Source: an uncultured Anaerolineaceae bacterium
Lineage (GTDB): Bacteria; Chloroflexota; Anaerolineae; Promineifilales; Promineifilaceae
Direction of reading: 5' to 3'
Length of the DNA stretch: 20,338 bases
NCBI GenBank assembly: GCA_937967805.1
Contig: CALBTC010000412.1
Span: 1-20,338, forward strand
Part shown: piece by piece, positions 5,935-15,104 of the stretch
Layout of the letters: every line of letters starts with the position of its first letter
How positions within the stretch are numbered: the stretch's first letter is position 1
Program-made: the position numbers and the translations under genes
The notes under the pieces: model-generated
Seen by the model: only the letters and a program-made list of their open reading frames with translations
What the model was told of the DNA's origin: nothing
Databases searched by the model: none

Positions 5935-8900
5935 ATGCTTGCGCCACCAACAACTCGCATCGGCAATCGGTATCAACTGCTGGAGCGCCTGGGAACAGGC
6001 GGTATGGGCACGGTTTTTCGCGCTTATGACCAGCTAACGGGAGAAACGGCCGCTCTCAAACGCGTCCTCACTTCCCCCATGCAGCCGGCCACCCCCAGCC
6101 TCCGCCTGACTTTGGCCCGCGAATTCCAGGCGCTGGCCACCCTGCGCCATCCCCACGTCATCGCCGTGCAGGATTACGGCTTCGACCACGAGCAGCAACC
6201 TTATTTCACCATGGAACTGCTGCCCAACGCCCGTCTTTTCACTGACGGCGCCCAGTTTCTGCCGCTCCCGGCCAAAATAGATCGGCTGCTAAAGCTGCTG
6301 CAAGCGCTGGTGTACATTCATCGGCGGGGCATCATCCATCGCGACCTCAAACCAGGGAACGTGCTATTGAGCAACCAGCAGGTAAAGGTGCTGGACTTTG
6401 GCCTGGCGACCGTCACCGATCAGCGCGAAACGCCGTCCGGCACGCTGGCCTACATGGCCCCGGAACTACTGCGCGGCGAACCCGCTACCGTAGCTTCTGA
6501 TCTTTTTGCGGTGGGGGTGATGGCCTATGAGCTGCTGGCCGGCTGGCATCCTTTTGGGCGGAGCAGCAGCCTGGCCGACGCCATCCTGCATCAGGAGCCG
6601 GATTGCACCTACCTGGAGGCGCCGCCCACGGTAACGGCCGTTCTGCAAAAACTGCTGACCAAAGCGCCCGGCCAACGATATGCCGATGCCGCCGCCACCA
6701 TCCAGGCGCTGTGCCAGGCTGCAAATTTGCCCCCACTCGCCGAAACAGAGGCCACCCGCGACAGCTTTTTGCAAGCAGCACCGTTCATTGGCCGCGAGGC
6801 GGAGCTGAACCAGCTAGAAACTGCGCTGGCAGCCACGATGGCCGGAACGGGCAGCGCCTGGCTGGTGCGGGGTGAAAGCGGCATCGGCAAAACCCGCCTG
6901 CTGCAAGAGCTGCGCACGCGGGCGCTGGTGCGCGGCGTTTTTGTGCTGCGCGGGCTGGCCAACCCCAGTGGCGGGGCCTACCATGTGTGGCGCGAACTGC
7001 TGCGGCCGTTTCTGCTGCTGGCCCAACCGGATGATTTGGAAGCGGCCGTTTTGCAAGCCATTGTGCCGGATTTGGAAACCTTACTGGGTCGTCCCATCCC
7101 GCCCGCCCCGCCGATAAAGGCCAAAGCGGCCCAAACCCGCCTGCATCTCACCGTGGCTGACCTGCTGCGGCGGGACAGCAGCCGGCAGCCACTTTTGCTT
7201 CTGCTGGAAGATTTACACTGGCTCGATGCACCCGGCCTGGAGCTGCTCAACAGTGTCGTCCGGCTGTGCGCAAACACGGCCGTTCTTTTTATTGGCAGCT
7301 ATCGTCCCGGCGAACAGGCCAACCTGCCCCGGCAGCTGCCCGACTTTGCCTTGCTGCCCCTCACCCGCCTGCCCAATCAGCAGATTGCCAACCTGTGCAC
7401 GGCCGTTTTGGGGGAAAACGGCCGTCAGCCGGAACTAATCGACTTTTTGCACCGCGAAACAGAAGGCAACACCTTCTTCATCATCGAGGTGATGCGCGCC
7501 CTGGCCGAAACCACCGGCCGGCTGGACCAGATTGCCGGCATGCCCCTGCCCCTTTCCATCTTTGCCGGGGGCATGCAGCGCATGGTGCAGCGCCGCTTGC
7601 AGCGGGTTTCACCAGCAGCCCAACAGGTTCTGATAACAGCCGCCGTTGCCGGGCGACAGATTGATTTGCCGCTGCTTGGTCACCTTTTCCCCGAAACCGA
7701 TCTGGATGAATGGCTGACGATTTGCGCCAATGCGGCCGTTTTGGAACGGCCCGATGGCAGCCTGAACTGGCAGTTTAGCCACGACAAGCTGCGCGACGGC
7801 CTGCTGGCGCAGCTAGACGCAGCCAATAAGCAGCACCAACACCAACAAATTGGCGCCGCCATCGAAAAAGTGTACGCGCACGATCTGCCGCTGCACGCAG
7901 GCACGCTGGCGACCCATTTTGGACAAGCCGGGCAAGTGGCAAAGCAGCGCCGCTACCTGCATCTGGCCGGCCAAACAGCCCAGGCCGGCTTTGCCAATGA
8001 AGCCGCCATCGAATTTTATTTACAGCTGCTCCCCCTGCTGGACGACCCTCAGGAACGGATTGCCGTTTTGCTACAGCTCGGGGATGTGCTCCATTTTGTG
8101 GGCAAACTAGACGACGCAGAAAACCGCTTGCAGGAAGCGCTGGCGCTGGCGCGTGAATCGTCTGATCAGCCCAGCATGGCGCGCTGCAACCTCCAGTTAG
8201 GGCGGCTGTGGCACGGACGCAGCGCTTTCCCGAAAGCGTTGACATTTTTAGCAGAGGCAGTAACCATTTTTACGGCCGTTAACAACCCGGACGGCCTGTG
8301 CGAAACGCAGACGGTGATTGGTGAATGCTATTACTACCAGGGCCGGTACAGCGAGGCGGAAGCGGCGCTTAACCACAGCCTGGCCCTGGCGCACGAGTTG
8401 AACAACCAGCAAAAAATCGCCGCTGCCTTGAATCATCTCGGCCGTGTCGCTTTTGATCAGGGTGATTATGAATTGGCCCGGAAACGTTACGAAGAAAGCC
8501 TCACATATAGCCAGGCCCTCGACGACAAGGTGAAAATGGCGACCACCATCAACAATTTAGGCATCCTGGCCTCTTACCGTGGCGACGTGACCACAACCCG
8601 CACCCACTACGAAAAAGCCCTGGCAATTCGCCGCGAAATTGGTGACCGGGCGGGCGTTGGCGCTTCGCTCAATAATCTGGGTATTCTGGCCCGCGATGCC
8701 GGAGAGTACGACAAAGCGATCAGCCTCTACCAGGAAGCGCTGCGCATCGACACGGAAATTGGCGACAAGCGGGCCATGGCTTATCCCCTGAAAAATTTGG
8801 GCGTTGTTGCTCTGGACCTGGAAAAGTACGACGAAGCACATGATTATTACGCCCGGGCGCTGGCCCTGCGGCAGGAAGTGGGTGACAAGTGGGGCGTGGT

Positions 8901-9336
8901 CAGCGTCTTGTCCAGCATGGGGGATGTGGCCTCAGCCCAAAAACGGTACAGCCAGGCAGCCCATTTCTACGGCACCAGCCTGCGCCTGAACCAGGAAATT
9001 GGTGACCAAAGCCATAACATGCACAATCTCTATGGGCTGGCCTCGGTAGCGGCGAACCAGCCACCGCGCCGGGAAGAAAACCTGCGGCGCGCGGCCAAAA
9101 TCATTGGTTTTTTGCAGGGGGCGCTGCCAGAAACGGGCATTATGCCCCAGGTATGGCTGCAGCAAGAATATGACGACCTGTACCGGGCTGTGCAGGCAGC
9201 GCTGGATGAGGCTGTTTATGCGGCCTGCTGGCAAGAGGGCAAAGCAATGTCGCTCGCCGAAGCGGTGGCGTATGCGCTTGAAGACCTGCCCGCCCCGGAA
9301 CCATCTGGTATGCAGGCCAGTAAACTAGCGGCGTAA
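5935..9336 (+). CDS. Ser/Thr protein kinase-AAA ATPase-TPR signalling protein
   Basis: This 1133-residue multidomain protein begins with a eukaryotic-like kinase. It has a glycine loop GTGGMG (21-25), Lys42, HRDLKPGN with catalytic Asp137, DFG at 154-156, and a GTLAYMAPE segment. All catalytic residues are present. A FIGREAE junction (about 280) opens an AAA_16/STAND ATPase with Walker A GESGIGKT (Lys319) and Walker B LLLLLEDLHWLD (Glu425, Asp426). The rest, from about residue 640, is alpha-helical, with at least six TPR units of 40 residues at about 680-1030. No membrane segment is seen, so it is probably cytoplasmic. The TPR part likely senses a ligand or partner and the kinase passes the signal on. 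The ATG at 5935 follows AGG at 5925-5927. The partner gene starts 45 bp after the stop. Confidence 0.9.
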   Translation: MLAPPTTRIGNRYQLLERLGTGGMGTVFRAYDQLTGETAALKRVLTSPMQPATPSLRLTLAREFQALATLRHPHVIAVQDYGFDHEQQPYFTMELLPNARLFTDGAQFLPLPAKIDRLLKLLQALVYIHRRGIIHRDLKPGNVLLSNQQVKVLDFGLATVTDQRETPSGTLAYMAPELLRGEPATVASDLFAVGVMAYELLAGWHPFGRSSSLADAILHQEPDCTYLEAPPTVTAVLQKLLTKAPGQRYADAAATIQALCQAANLPPLAETEATRDSFLQAAPFIGREAELNQLETALAATMAGTGSAWLVRGESGIGKTRLLQELRTRALVRGVFVLRGLANPSGGAYHVWRELLRPFLLLAQPDDLEAAVLQAIVPDLETLLGRPIPPAPPIKAKAAQTRLHLTVADLLRRDSSRQPLLLLLEDLHWLDAPGLELLNSVVRLCANTAVLFIGSYRPGEQANLPRQLPDFALLPLTRLPNQQIANLCTAVLGENGRQPELIDFLHRETEGNTFFIIEVMRALAETTGRLDQIAGMPLPLSIFAGGMQRMVQRRLQRVSPAAQQVLITAAVAGRQIDLPLLGHLFPETDLDEWLTICANAAVLERPDGSLNWQFSHDKLRDGLLAQLDAANKQHQHQQIGAAIEKVYAHDLPLHAGTLATHFGQAGQVAKQRRYLHLAGQTAQAGFANEAAIEFYLQLLPLLDDPQERIAVLLQLGDVLHFVGKLDDAENRLQEALALARESSDQPSMARCNLQLGRLWHGRSAFPKALTFLAEAVTIFTAVNNPDGLCETQTVIGECYYYQGRYSEAEAALNHSLALAHELNNQQKIAAALNHLGRVAFDQGDYELARKRYEESLTYSQALDDKVKMATTINNLGILASYRGDVTTTRTHYEKALAIRREIGDRAGVGASLNNLGILARDAGEYDKAISLYQEALRIDTEIGDKRAMAYPLKNLGVVALDLEKYDEAHDYYARALALRQEVGDKWGVVSVLSSMGDVASAQKRYSQAAHFYGTSLRLNQEIGDQSHNMHNLYGLASVAANQPPRREENLRRAAKIIGFLQGALPETGIMPQVWLQQEYDDLYRAVQAALDEAVYAACWQEGKAMSLAEAVAYALEDLPAPEPSGMQASKLAA

Positions 9337-9381
9337 ATGGCACAGGTGCTCAGTTGCAGGACGATATTTGGAGAGAAGATC

Positions 9382-11469
9382 ATGTCCGAAAGATTGATGG
9401 ACCGTCTGGAAATAGCCCGAAGACAGCAGTTTGTCGGGCGACAAAATGAACGGGAGCTGTTTCAATCTGCCCTGACGGCCGTAGAAATGCCGTTTTTTGT
9501 GCTGTACCTGTTTGGCCCGGGTGGCGTGGGCAAAAGCAGCCTGCTGCGAGAATTTGCTCACACGGCCGTTCAGCACAAAGCGGCCGTGGTGCAGCTAGAC
9601 GGCCGTTCCATCGACGCCAATCCGGACAATTTTCTTGCCGCCCTGCAAACCGCCCTGGCCGCCCCGGATATTGCCAGCATTTTCTCAACACTGGAACAGC
9701 GAGACGGCCGTACCGTCATCCTCATTGATACGGCCGAGCTGCTTTTTCCGCTGGATGGCTGGCTGCAAGACAGCTTTTTGCCCCGCCTGCCGCACACCGT
9801 CTTCGTTGTTTTGGCCGGGCGCAACCCGCCTGGCCTGCGCTGGCGCACCGACCCCGGCTGGCAGCAGCTCATGCGCGTCCTCCCCATCAAAAACCTGAGC
9901 CACGAAGAGAGCCGCGCCTTCCTGATGCGCCGGCAGATTCAGGCCCGGCAGCATGAAGCGATCCTGAACTTTACCCACGGCCACCCGCTGGCGCTCTCCC
10001 TGGTGGCCGACCTGTTTGCGCAACAGCCTGGCATCGAATTCCGGCCGGAAAATGCGCCGGACATCATCAAAACGTTGATGGATCAGTTTATGCAAGATGC
10101 ACCCAGCGCCCACCACCGGGCAGCGCTGGAAGCGTGCTCCCAGGTGCGGATAATGACCGAACCGCTGCTGGCGACGATGGCCCAGTTGGACGATCCACAC
10201 CCGCTTCTTGAATGGCTGCGCGGGCTCTCTTTTATCTATTCAGACCGGCGCGGACTGTATCCACACGATCTGGCGCGGGAAGCGTTGGCCGCCGATTTGC
10301 GCTGGCGCAATCCAAATCGCCAGGCGGAGCTGCACGCACTGGCCCGCACGTATTACATGACCGGTTTTCACGAGCGGGACGCCCGCTCACAGCGGCACAT
10401 TTTGTCTGACTACATCTTTTTACACCGGGACAATCCGATCATCCGGGCATTTTTTGACTGGCAGTCAAGCGGTACGGTGTTTACCGACCGCTACCGGGAA
10501 GGCGATCGGGCGGAACTGTTGGCTATTATCGGGCGTCATGAGGGGGAAACGGCCGTTCAGCTGGCGGCTCATTGGCTGGATCAACAGCCACAGGGGATGA
10601 CGGTGCTGCGGCAGACCGGAGGCGCCATTCAGGGCTTGCTGTTGCAGCTGAGCCTGGAAAAATGCAGCGCTTCTGACAAAGAGTTGGACCCAGCCGTGGC
10701 TGCCACTTGGCAATATCTGGCGCAGCAGGCTCCCCTGCGCAGCGGGGAAACCGCCACGCTGTTCCGGTTTTGGATGGCTGCCGACAGTTACCAGGCCGTA
10801 TCTCCGGTGCAGAGCCGCATCTTTTTGAACATGGTGCAGCATTACCTGACAACGCCGGGTCTGGCCTTTACCATGATTCCCTGTGCGGAACCCGATTTCT
10901 GGACGGCCGTATTTGGCTTTGCCGATCTGCACCGGCTGCCGGAGGCTGATTTTTCTGTTGGGGAGCACACCTACGGGGTTTATGGCCACGATTGGCGGGC
11001 CGTTCCGCCGCTGGTCTGGCTGGCCAACATGGCGGAGCACGAGCTGGGGATGAAGGTGGAAACGGCCGTACCCACCAATCTCCCCACGCAGTTACCCGTT
11101 ATGAACGAAACCACCTTTGCCGACGCCGTGCACGCTGCCCTGCGCGACTTCACCAACGAGGTGGCTCTGCAAAGCAACCCGCTGTTAGACAGCCGCTGCC
11201 TCATCAACGCAGCCGGGGCAAATGCCAGCAAATCCGCCCGCGTGGCGAAGCTGCAAACGTTACTCACCGAGGCAGCGGAATCGATGCAAACTCACCCCAA
11301 GCAGATTAGATGGTATCGGGCGCTGCACCACACCTATTTTCAGCCGGCCGCCACCCAGGAGAAGGCAGCAGAACTGCTGGATTTACCCTTCAGCACCTAC
11401 CGGCGTTATTTGCGGACGGCCGTTCAATATGTCACCGACTGGCTGTGGGCTCAGGAGATTGGCCAGTAA
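9382..11469 (+). CDS. STAND-type ATPase with C-terminal helix-turn-helix
   Basis: The 695-residue product starts with FVGRQNERE and a P-loop GPGGVGKSS (Lys51), then a Walker B strand VILIDTAELL (Asp116) and a helical ATPase lid. This marks a STAND-like ATP switch. The centre (about 380-600) matches nothing I can name. The C-terminus has TQEKAAELLDLPFSTYRRY (from residue 658), a helix-turn-helix of the sigma-region-4 kind, so I infer a DNA-binding transcription regulator switched by ATP. The start at 9382 is preferred to the ATG at 9337 because GGAGA (9370-9374) stands 7 nt before it. It is probably co-transcribed with the kinase gene. Eight ACGGCCGT palindromes fall in this gene. The target promoters are unknown. 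Confidence 0.7.
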   Translation: MSERLMDRLEIARRQQFVGRQNERELFQSALTAVEMPFFVLYLFGPGGVGKSSLLREFAHTAVQHKAAVVQLDGRSIDANPDNFLAALQTALAAPDIASIFSTLEQRDGRTVILIDTAELLFPLDGWLQDSFLPRLPHTVFVVLAGRNPPGLRWRTDPGWQQLMRVLPIKNLSHEESRAFLMRRQIQARQHEAILNFTHGHPLALSLVADLFAQQPGIEFRPENAPDIIKTLMDQFMQDAPSAHHRAALEACSQVRIMTEPLLATMAQLDDPHPLLEWLRGLSFIYSDRRGLYPHDLAREALAADLRWRNPNRQAELHALARTYYMTGFHERDARSQRHILSDYIFLHRDNPIIRAFFDWQSSGTVFTDRYREGDRAELLAIIGRHEGETAVQLAAHWLDQQPQGMTVLRQTGGAIQGLLLQLSLEKCSASDKELDPAVAATWQYLAQQAPLRSGETATLFRFWMAADSYQAVSPVQSRIFLNMVQHYLTTPGLAFTMIPCAEPDFWTAVFGFADLHRLPEADFSVGEHTYGVYGHDWRAVPPLVWLANMAEHELGMKVETAVPTNLPTQLPVMNETTFADAVHAALRDFTNEVALQSNPLLDSRCLINAAGANASKSARVAKLQTLLTEAAESMQTHPKQIRWYRALHHTYFQPAATQEKAAELLDLPFSTYRRYLRTAVQYVTDWLWAQEIGQ

Positions 11470-11511
11470 CCTTTTTACCATGAAAAGCGCGGAGTGAGCT
11501 GAGTTTTTTCG

Positions 11512-12810
11512 CTACGGTTTAAGCACTTCCCCCGCGCTCTGCTGTGTGGCCGCATTAAAAATCGCCAGGATTTGCTTGGCGATGCCGGTCCAGCCAAAGT
11601 TGCGCCGGGCAAACCGCGCCCCCTCCACCGAAAGCTGGTGCCCCAGATCGGGATACAGCATCGGAATCGCCAGCATGGTGCCATATTCCAACGACCGGTT
11701 CGGATCCGCATACAGCGCATGTTTGCCGTAATCGATCAGCTCATACAAACCGCCATGCACCGTCATGACCGTCGGCGTGCCGCAGCTCATCGCCTCGATG
11801 GCCACCATGCCAAACGGCTCATAGCGCGACGACATGGAAAAAACGGCCGCAGCCCGATAATAATCAGCCAAATCCTTCTCTTCGATAAACTGTCGCCACA
11901 CAATGCGCTCATTGATGCCCAGTTCGTTGGCCAACTCTTTCAGCGTGGCCACCCCCGCTTCATCCTGCGCCGAATCTTCGCCGCCTATAGCCGCGATCAA
12001 ACGCGCCTCCGGCACCAGTTCAAACAGTGTGGGCAATGCCTGGATCAGCAAATCATACCCCTTGTTGTGGGCCATGCGCCCCAGCGTGAGCACGTCATTG
12101 GCCCGCAAATCGTACTTTTGCTGTAAATCTTTAATCTCTGCCTGGCGAATCGGCGAAAAGCGGCGCTCATCCATGCCTGGCGGCACAATCGTCATGCGTG
12201 CATTTAATAAATCGTATTCCTTTTTCAGCAATTCCGCCTGGGGCTCTGTGGTAGCGATGACGTGATCGCACATCTGATACACTAAAAATTCCTTGCGGAT
12301 GCGCTCCTTGAACCGGTATTCAGCTTCCATCTCCTCTTCGCTCAGGTCAGTGCCCATGTTTTCTTGCTTCCACCAGCCCAGCGAGTGCGGCGTATGCACA
12401 TGCAGCACTTCCAACTCTTCGGCAATTTTTTGCCCGGCCCAGCCTGCATCCCAATAGTGGGAGTAGATGACATCGTAGCGAATGCTACGCGAGCGAATAG
12501 CCGAGAGCAGATTGGTGACAAAGTCACCAATGTAGTCGTGCATATCCTCTTTGCGAATAAATTCGGAGCCGCCAAAGGGAATGCGCCAGATGCGCAAATT
12601 CTCATTGATTTCGTCAACCTCCGGCTGGTCTTCAAAACGGCGCGTTACCAAATCCACCCGGCGGCCCAGCCGGCTAAAGCGCTTGGCCAGCTCCAATACA
12701 TACACCACCTGGCCACCGGTGTCTGGCTTACCCAATTCAGGCTCGGCCGACACGTAACCATGCAGCGAGATCATCAAAATATTGTTCATCGATTGGTCAA
12801 ACGTATCCAT
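11512..12810 (-). CDS. GT4 glycosyltransferase, mannosylfructose-phosphate/sucrose-phosphate synthase type
   Basis: The 432-residue GT-B protein has the N-terminal donor/acceptor motif SLHGYVSAEPELGKPDTGGQ, then SHYWDAGWAGQ, HTPHSLGWWK, and the C-terminal E-x7-E nucleotide-sugar motif (Glu331 in YEPFG, Glu339 in IEAMSCG). HGY...LG..DTGGQVVYVLELA, RRFEDQP and HTPHSLG are shared with sucrose-phosphate synthases. They are closest, as I recall, to Agrobacterium mannosylfructose-phosphate synthase, which joins GDP-mannose and fructose 6-phosphate. The choice of donor (GDP-mannose or UDP-glucose) is not certain. The start at 12810 follows AAGGAG at 10-nt spacing. It lies downstream of a phosphatase-hydrolase fusion gene on the same strand, as expected for a pathway making a fructose-containing disaccharide compatible solute. 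Confidence 0.75.
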   Translation of the reverse strand: MDTFDQSMNNILMISLHGYVSAEPELGKPDTGGQVVYVLELAKRFSRLGRRVDLVTRRFEDQPEVDEINENLRIWRIPFGGSEFIRKEDMHDYIGDFVTNLLSAIRSRSIRYDVIYSHYWDAGWAGQKIAEELEVLHVHTPHSLGWWKQENMGTDLSEEEMEAEYRFKERIRKEFLVYQMCDHVIATTEPQAELLKKEYDLLNARMTIVPPGMDERRFSPIRQAEIKDLQQKYDLRANDVLTLGRMAHNKGYDLLIQALPTLFELVPEARLIAAIGGEDSAQDEAGVATLKELANELGINERIVWRQFIEEKDLADYYRAAAVFSMSSRYEPFGMVAIEAMSCGTPTVMTVHGGLYELIDYGKHALYADPNRSLEYGTMLAIPMLYPDLGHQLSVEGARFARRNFGWTGIAKQILAIFNAATQQSAGEVLKP

Positions 12811-12831
12811 GAAACATCTTCTCCTTAATGT

Positions 12832-12894
12832 AGGTGCGACGCACTTGTATGGTAGACTTTTGGCAAACTATCGTGGTTAAAGTGCGTCACACCT
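12832..12894 (-). repeat. Long hairpin / paired operator between the two sugar genes
   Basis: Two 15-bp arms (12832-12846 and 12880-12894) are inverted copies with one mismatch, separated by 33 bp. In the minus-strand transcript the mismatch is a G-U pair, so the RNA stem is complete. Each arm also holds a near-perfect palindrome of 11 bp (GTGCGACGCAC, 12834-12844; GTGCGTCACAC, 12882-12892), so it could also be a pair of protein-binding sites with centres 48 bp apart. It sits between the phosphatase-hydrolase stop and the glycosyltransferase start. No T-run follows, so it is not a simple terminator. Confidence 0.65.
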
Positions 12895-12911
12895 GTATAG
12901 ATGCAATTGTT

Positions 12912-14990
12912 TTAAGCAATAACATGCAAAGCATGACAGGCATGGATAAACTCTGAAGCAGACCATGCCTGAAACGCCTTGCCCATCGGCCGACCGGTAC
13001 GGCCGTGTGCCCATTCATTAAATTCCCAGTCCCGATGTGTGCCCAACTTATTTAACTCCGTCAGGCGATGCAATTCCTGCAAGGCCAGATTGCGCAGCCC
13101 AAGCTTGTTCACAAACCGTACCCAATGACCACCCACAAATGGCCAAATGCCGCCATTGTGATAATGATGCGGCAAATTGAGCAAATTGACGGTGTAATAC
13201 GGCCGCCAATCGATATCGCCTGACAACACAGCAGGATACAAATTAGCAATGGGATACGGTTCACTAACGCCGACGCCCCACATAAAGCGGAACGTCTCGC
13301 TGGCCTGTTTGTGATCAACCACATCGTACAAAAAGGCAAGCGTATTCCCCAACGTATCGCAGCGCCAGCTAAAATCAAAAGGAGTAATCTGGGCTAGGAG
13401 ATAGCGTGCATCGCCCAACGAGAACTGTCGCTCGGCAAAAGAGACCGGTTGATTCACATTTTGCTGAGTCGATGGCCAGAAGTTTTTGCGGATTTCTCGT
13501 TTAATAACCCTGGCCCAGCGGAAATAATCCCCGGCGCGCTGCTCATCGCCCAACATTTGCAGCAAACGGCCGAAACAAACGTTGCAGCGATACCAAAGCA
13601 CTTCATCGTATAAAACGTTGTAGCTGCGGCCAAACAGGTCAGTCCAATCACCCGCCTCCGGGATTTCTAGCAGGGCATCATTGTTGCTGTCGTGAGCGCC
13701 CAGCCAATCGATCACCCGTTGCAGTTTGCCTATGTAATGACGCAAAAATTCATGATCGCGTGTGTAGGAGACATAAGCATAAAAGGCAATGATCACCCAC
13801 ATACCGCTGTCTACCGAAGCAATCCCCCCTACCCCGGAATAATCGGGGCGTTGGTCATCAATGCGTACGTTGGCCGGCACCTGGCCATTTGGCGAAATAT
13901 GCTCCAGCAGCGTGATCAACGTCTGCCGCTGGCATTGGTGAACCGCTTCATCCTGGTTGGTGATGAACAGGGAGCCAAGAATGGTCAGCGCCCCATCGCG
14001 GGCCCAAACGCTGCGATAATTCTCGTCGGTCCCGGTCACCTCGTTGTCTTCCAGCGAGCAGGCAGAGAAGCCCAGCGGCGTGATGTTTTTCTTGAGGGCT
14101 TCAATGGCTTTGTGATACCCTTGACGAATGAAGGCCAGTTGCTCCTGAGTTAAATGCTCTATTGCCTCACCACCAGAGGTGCGTATGGTTTCGTAAAGCT
14201 GGTGTTGATCAGACGGCCGTTCCCTCACTTCAATCGTCTCTAAAACCTGAAAATGCCGCAGACCTTTCAGCACCGCCTGGGCACATACCTCATCTGACTC
14301 TGCTTCATACAGCTCCTTTCCCCTGGTTTGTTCAATCAGCTCTGGCTGGGCGTTACCGGGAATAATGCCGCGCACCCCCTTTAGCTGAAACATGGCGCTG
14401 TCATTGCCGCTGTCACCGGCCACCAGCACCTGGTTGGTGGGAATTTGCAGATGGCTCAGCAGCCAGCGCAAGGCATTCCCCTTGTTGGCCCACTTGGGCA
14501 AAATGTCTAAGTGGCGACTGCTGGAATAAACTAAATGGTGCTCTACGCCGGTCTCCTCCAGGCTGGATTGAATCATCTCCAACTGCTCTGGCGTAGCGTC
14601 ATCAATAAACCAGCTCGATTTATACGCATTTTGGAAGTGGTGGGGCTGTTTTTCCAGCGGTAGATCGATCTCATTTAGAACTTTCTCAACTGTTTCTAAA
14701 TCCCAACCTTCTTCCAATATCTCCGTAAACTGCTTGAGCACTTCACCCGTCGCCGTATCGTACACAGAGGTACCAACGCCACTAATGATGTAATCTGGCC
14801 GGGGGAGCTTACTGCTGGTTACCAGATGAAGCACATCATCCAGCAAACGGCCGGTATTGTAGCAGAGCAACGGCCGTTTCTCCACCGGCTCCATCACCCA
14901 AAGCTGCTTAAATTGTTCCCGCGCTTCATCATCTCCCAACAACGTGCCATCCAAATCAGAGGCGAAAAAACGAATATTTCCTAAACTCAA
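12912..14990 (-). CDS. Fusion: sucrose-phosphatase-like HAD domain + GH100-like glycoside hydrolase domain
   Basis: The 692-residue protein is a fusion. Residues 1 to about 245 form a HAD phosphatase of the sucrose-6-phosphate phosphatase type. It has DLDGTLL with nucleophile Asp12 and Asp14, then GDSGNDSAMF with Asp193 and Asp197, followed by GIIPGNAQPEL. Residues of about 270-692 form an (alpha/alpha)6 hydrolase domain. Its motifs SVWARDG, ASVDSGMW (Asp394) and HNGGIWP recall neutral invertases (GH100) and the related debranching-type hydrolases. So one polypeptide could dephosphorylate the synthase product and also cleave a glycoside. The start TTG at 14990 has AAGGAG 5 nt upstream; the in-frame ATG at 15086 lies upstream of the predicted promoter. 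The glycosyltransferase follows 101 bp later. The substrate of the hydrolase part is not provable from sequence. Confidence 0.75.
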   Translation of the reverse strand: MSLGNIRFFASDLDGTLLGDDEAREQFKQLWVMEPVEKRPLLCYNTGRLLDDVLHLVTSSKLPRPDYIISGVGTSVYDTATGEVLKQFTEILEEGWDLETVEKVLNEIDLPLEKQPHHFQNAYKSSWFIDDATPEQLEMIQSSLEETGVEHHLVYSSSRHLDILPKWANKGNALRWLLSHLQIPTNQVLVAGDSGNDSAMFQLKGVRGIIPGNAQPELIEQTRGKELYEAESDEVCAQAVLKGLRHFQVLETIEVRERPSDQHQLYETIRTSGGEAIEHLTQEQLAFIRQGYHKAIEALKKNITPLGFSACSLEDNEVTGTDENYRSVWARDGALTILGSLFITNQDEAVHQCQRQTLITLLEHISPNGQVPANVRIDDQRPDYSGVGGIASVDSGMWVIIAFYAYVSYTRDHEFLRHYIGKLQRVIDWLGAHDSNNDALLEIPEAGDWTDLFGRSYNVLYDEVLWYRCNVCFGRLLQMLGDEQRAGDYFRWARVIKREIRKNFWPSTQQNVNQPVSFAERQFSLGDARYLLAQITPFDFSWRCDTLGNTLAFLYDVVDHKQASETFRFMWGVGVSEPYPIANLYPAVLSGDIDWRPYYTVNLLNLPHHYHNGGIWPFVGGHWVRFVNKLGLRNLALQELHRLTELNKLGTHRDWEFNEWAHGRTGRPMGKAFQAWSASEFIHACHALHVIA

Positions 14991-15021
14991 AATAACTCCT
15001 TCTTCTTTATTGGTTTTTACA

Positions 15022-15030
15022 ATTATACCA
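15022..15030 (-). promoter_or_regulatory. Extended -10 promoter of the phosphatase-hydrolase gene
   Basis: On the minus strand TGGTATAAT is a perfect TATAAT with the TGn extension, so a strong -35 box is not needed and none is seen at 17 bp. Transcription would start near 15014, giving a leader of about 24 nt that carries AAGGAG before the TTG at 14990. This position argues against the ATG at 15086 as the start. Confidence 0.6.
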
Positions 15031-15104
15031 TTGCGTTCGGAGTGAAGGGTTGAACGGCCGTCTAACAAACAATCATTGAAGCACAAAATCCTGTGGCCTG
15101 TATC

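Noticed and set aside
11470..11511. Terminator between the STAND gene and the convergent glycosyltransferase
   Set aside because: A run of six T (11504-11509) is present, but only a 3-4 bp imperfect stem can be drawn before it on either strand.
11572..12126. Plus-strand open frame of 184 codons
   Set aside because: It is antisense to the well-supported glycosyltransferase and has no ribosome site or recognisable motif.
14991..15086. N-terminal extension of the phosphatase-hydrolase from the ATG at 15086
   Set aside because: There is no ribosome site at that ATG, it lies upstream of the predicted promoter, and the extra residues do not resemble HAD proteins.
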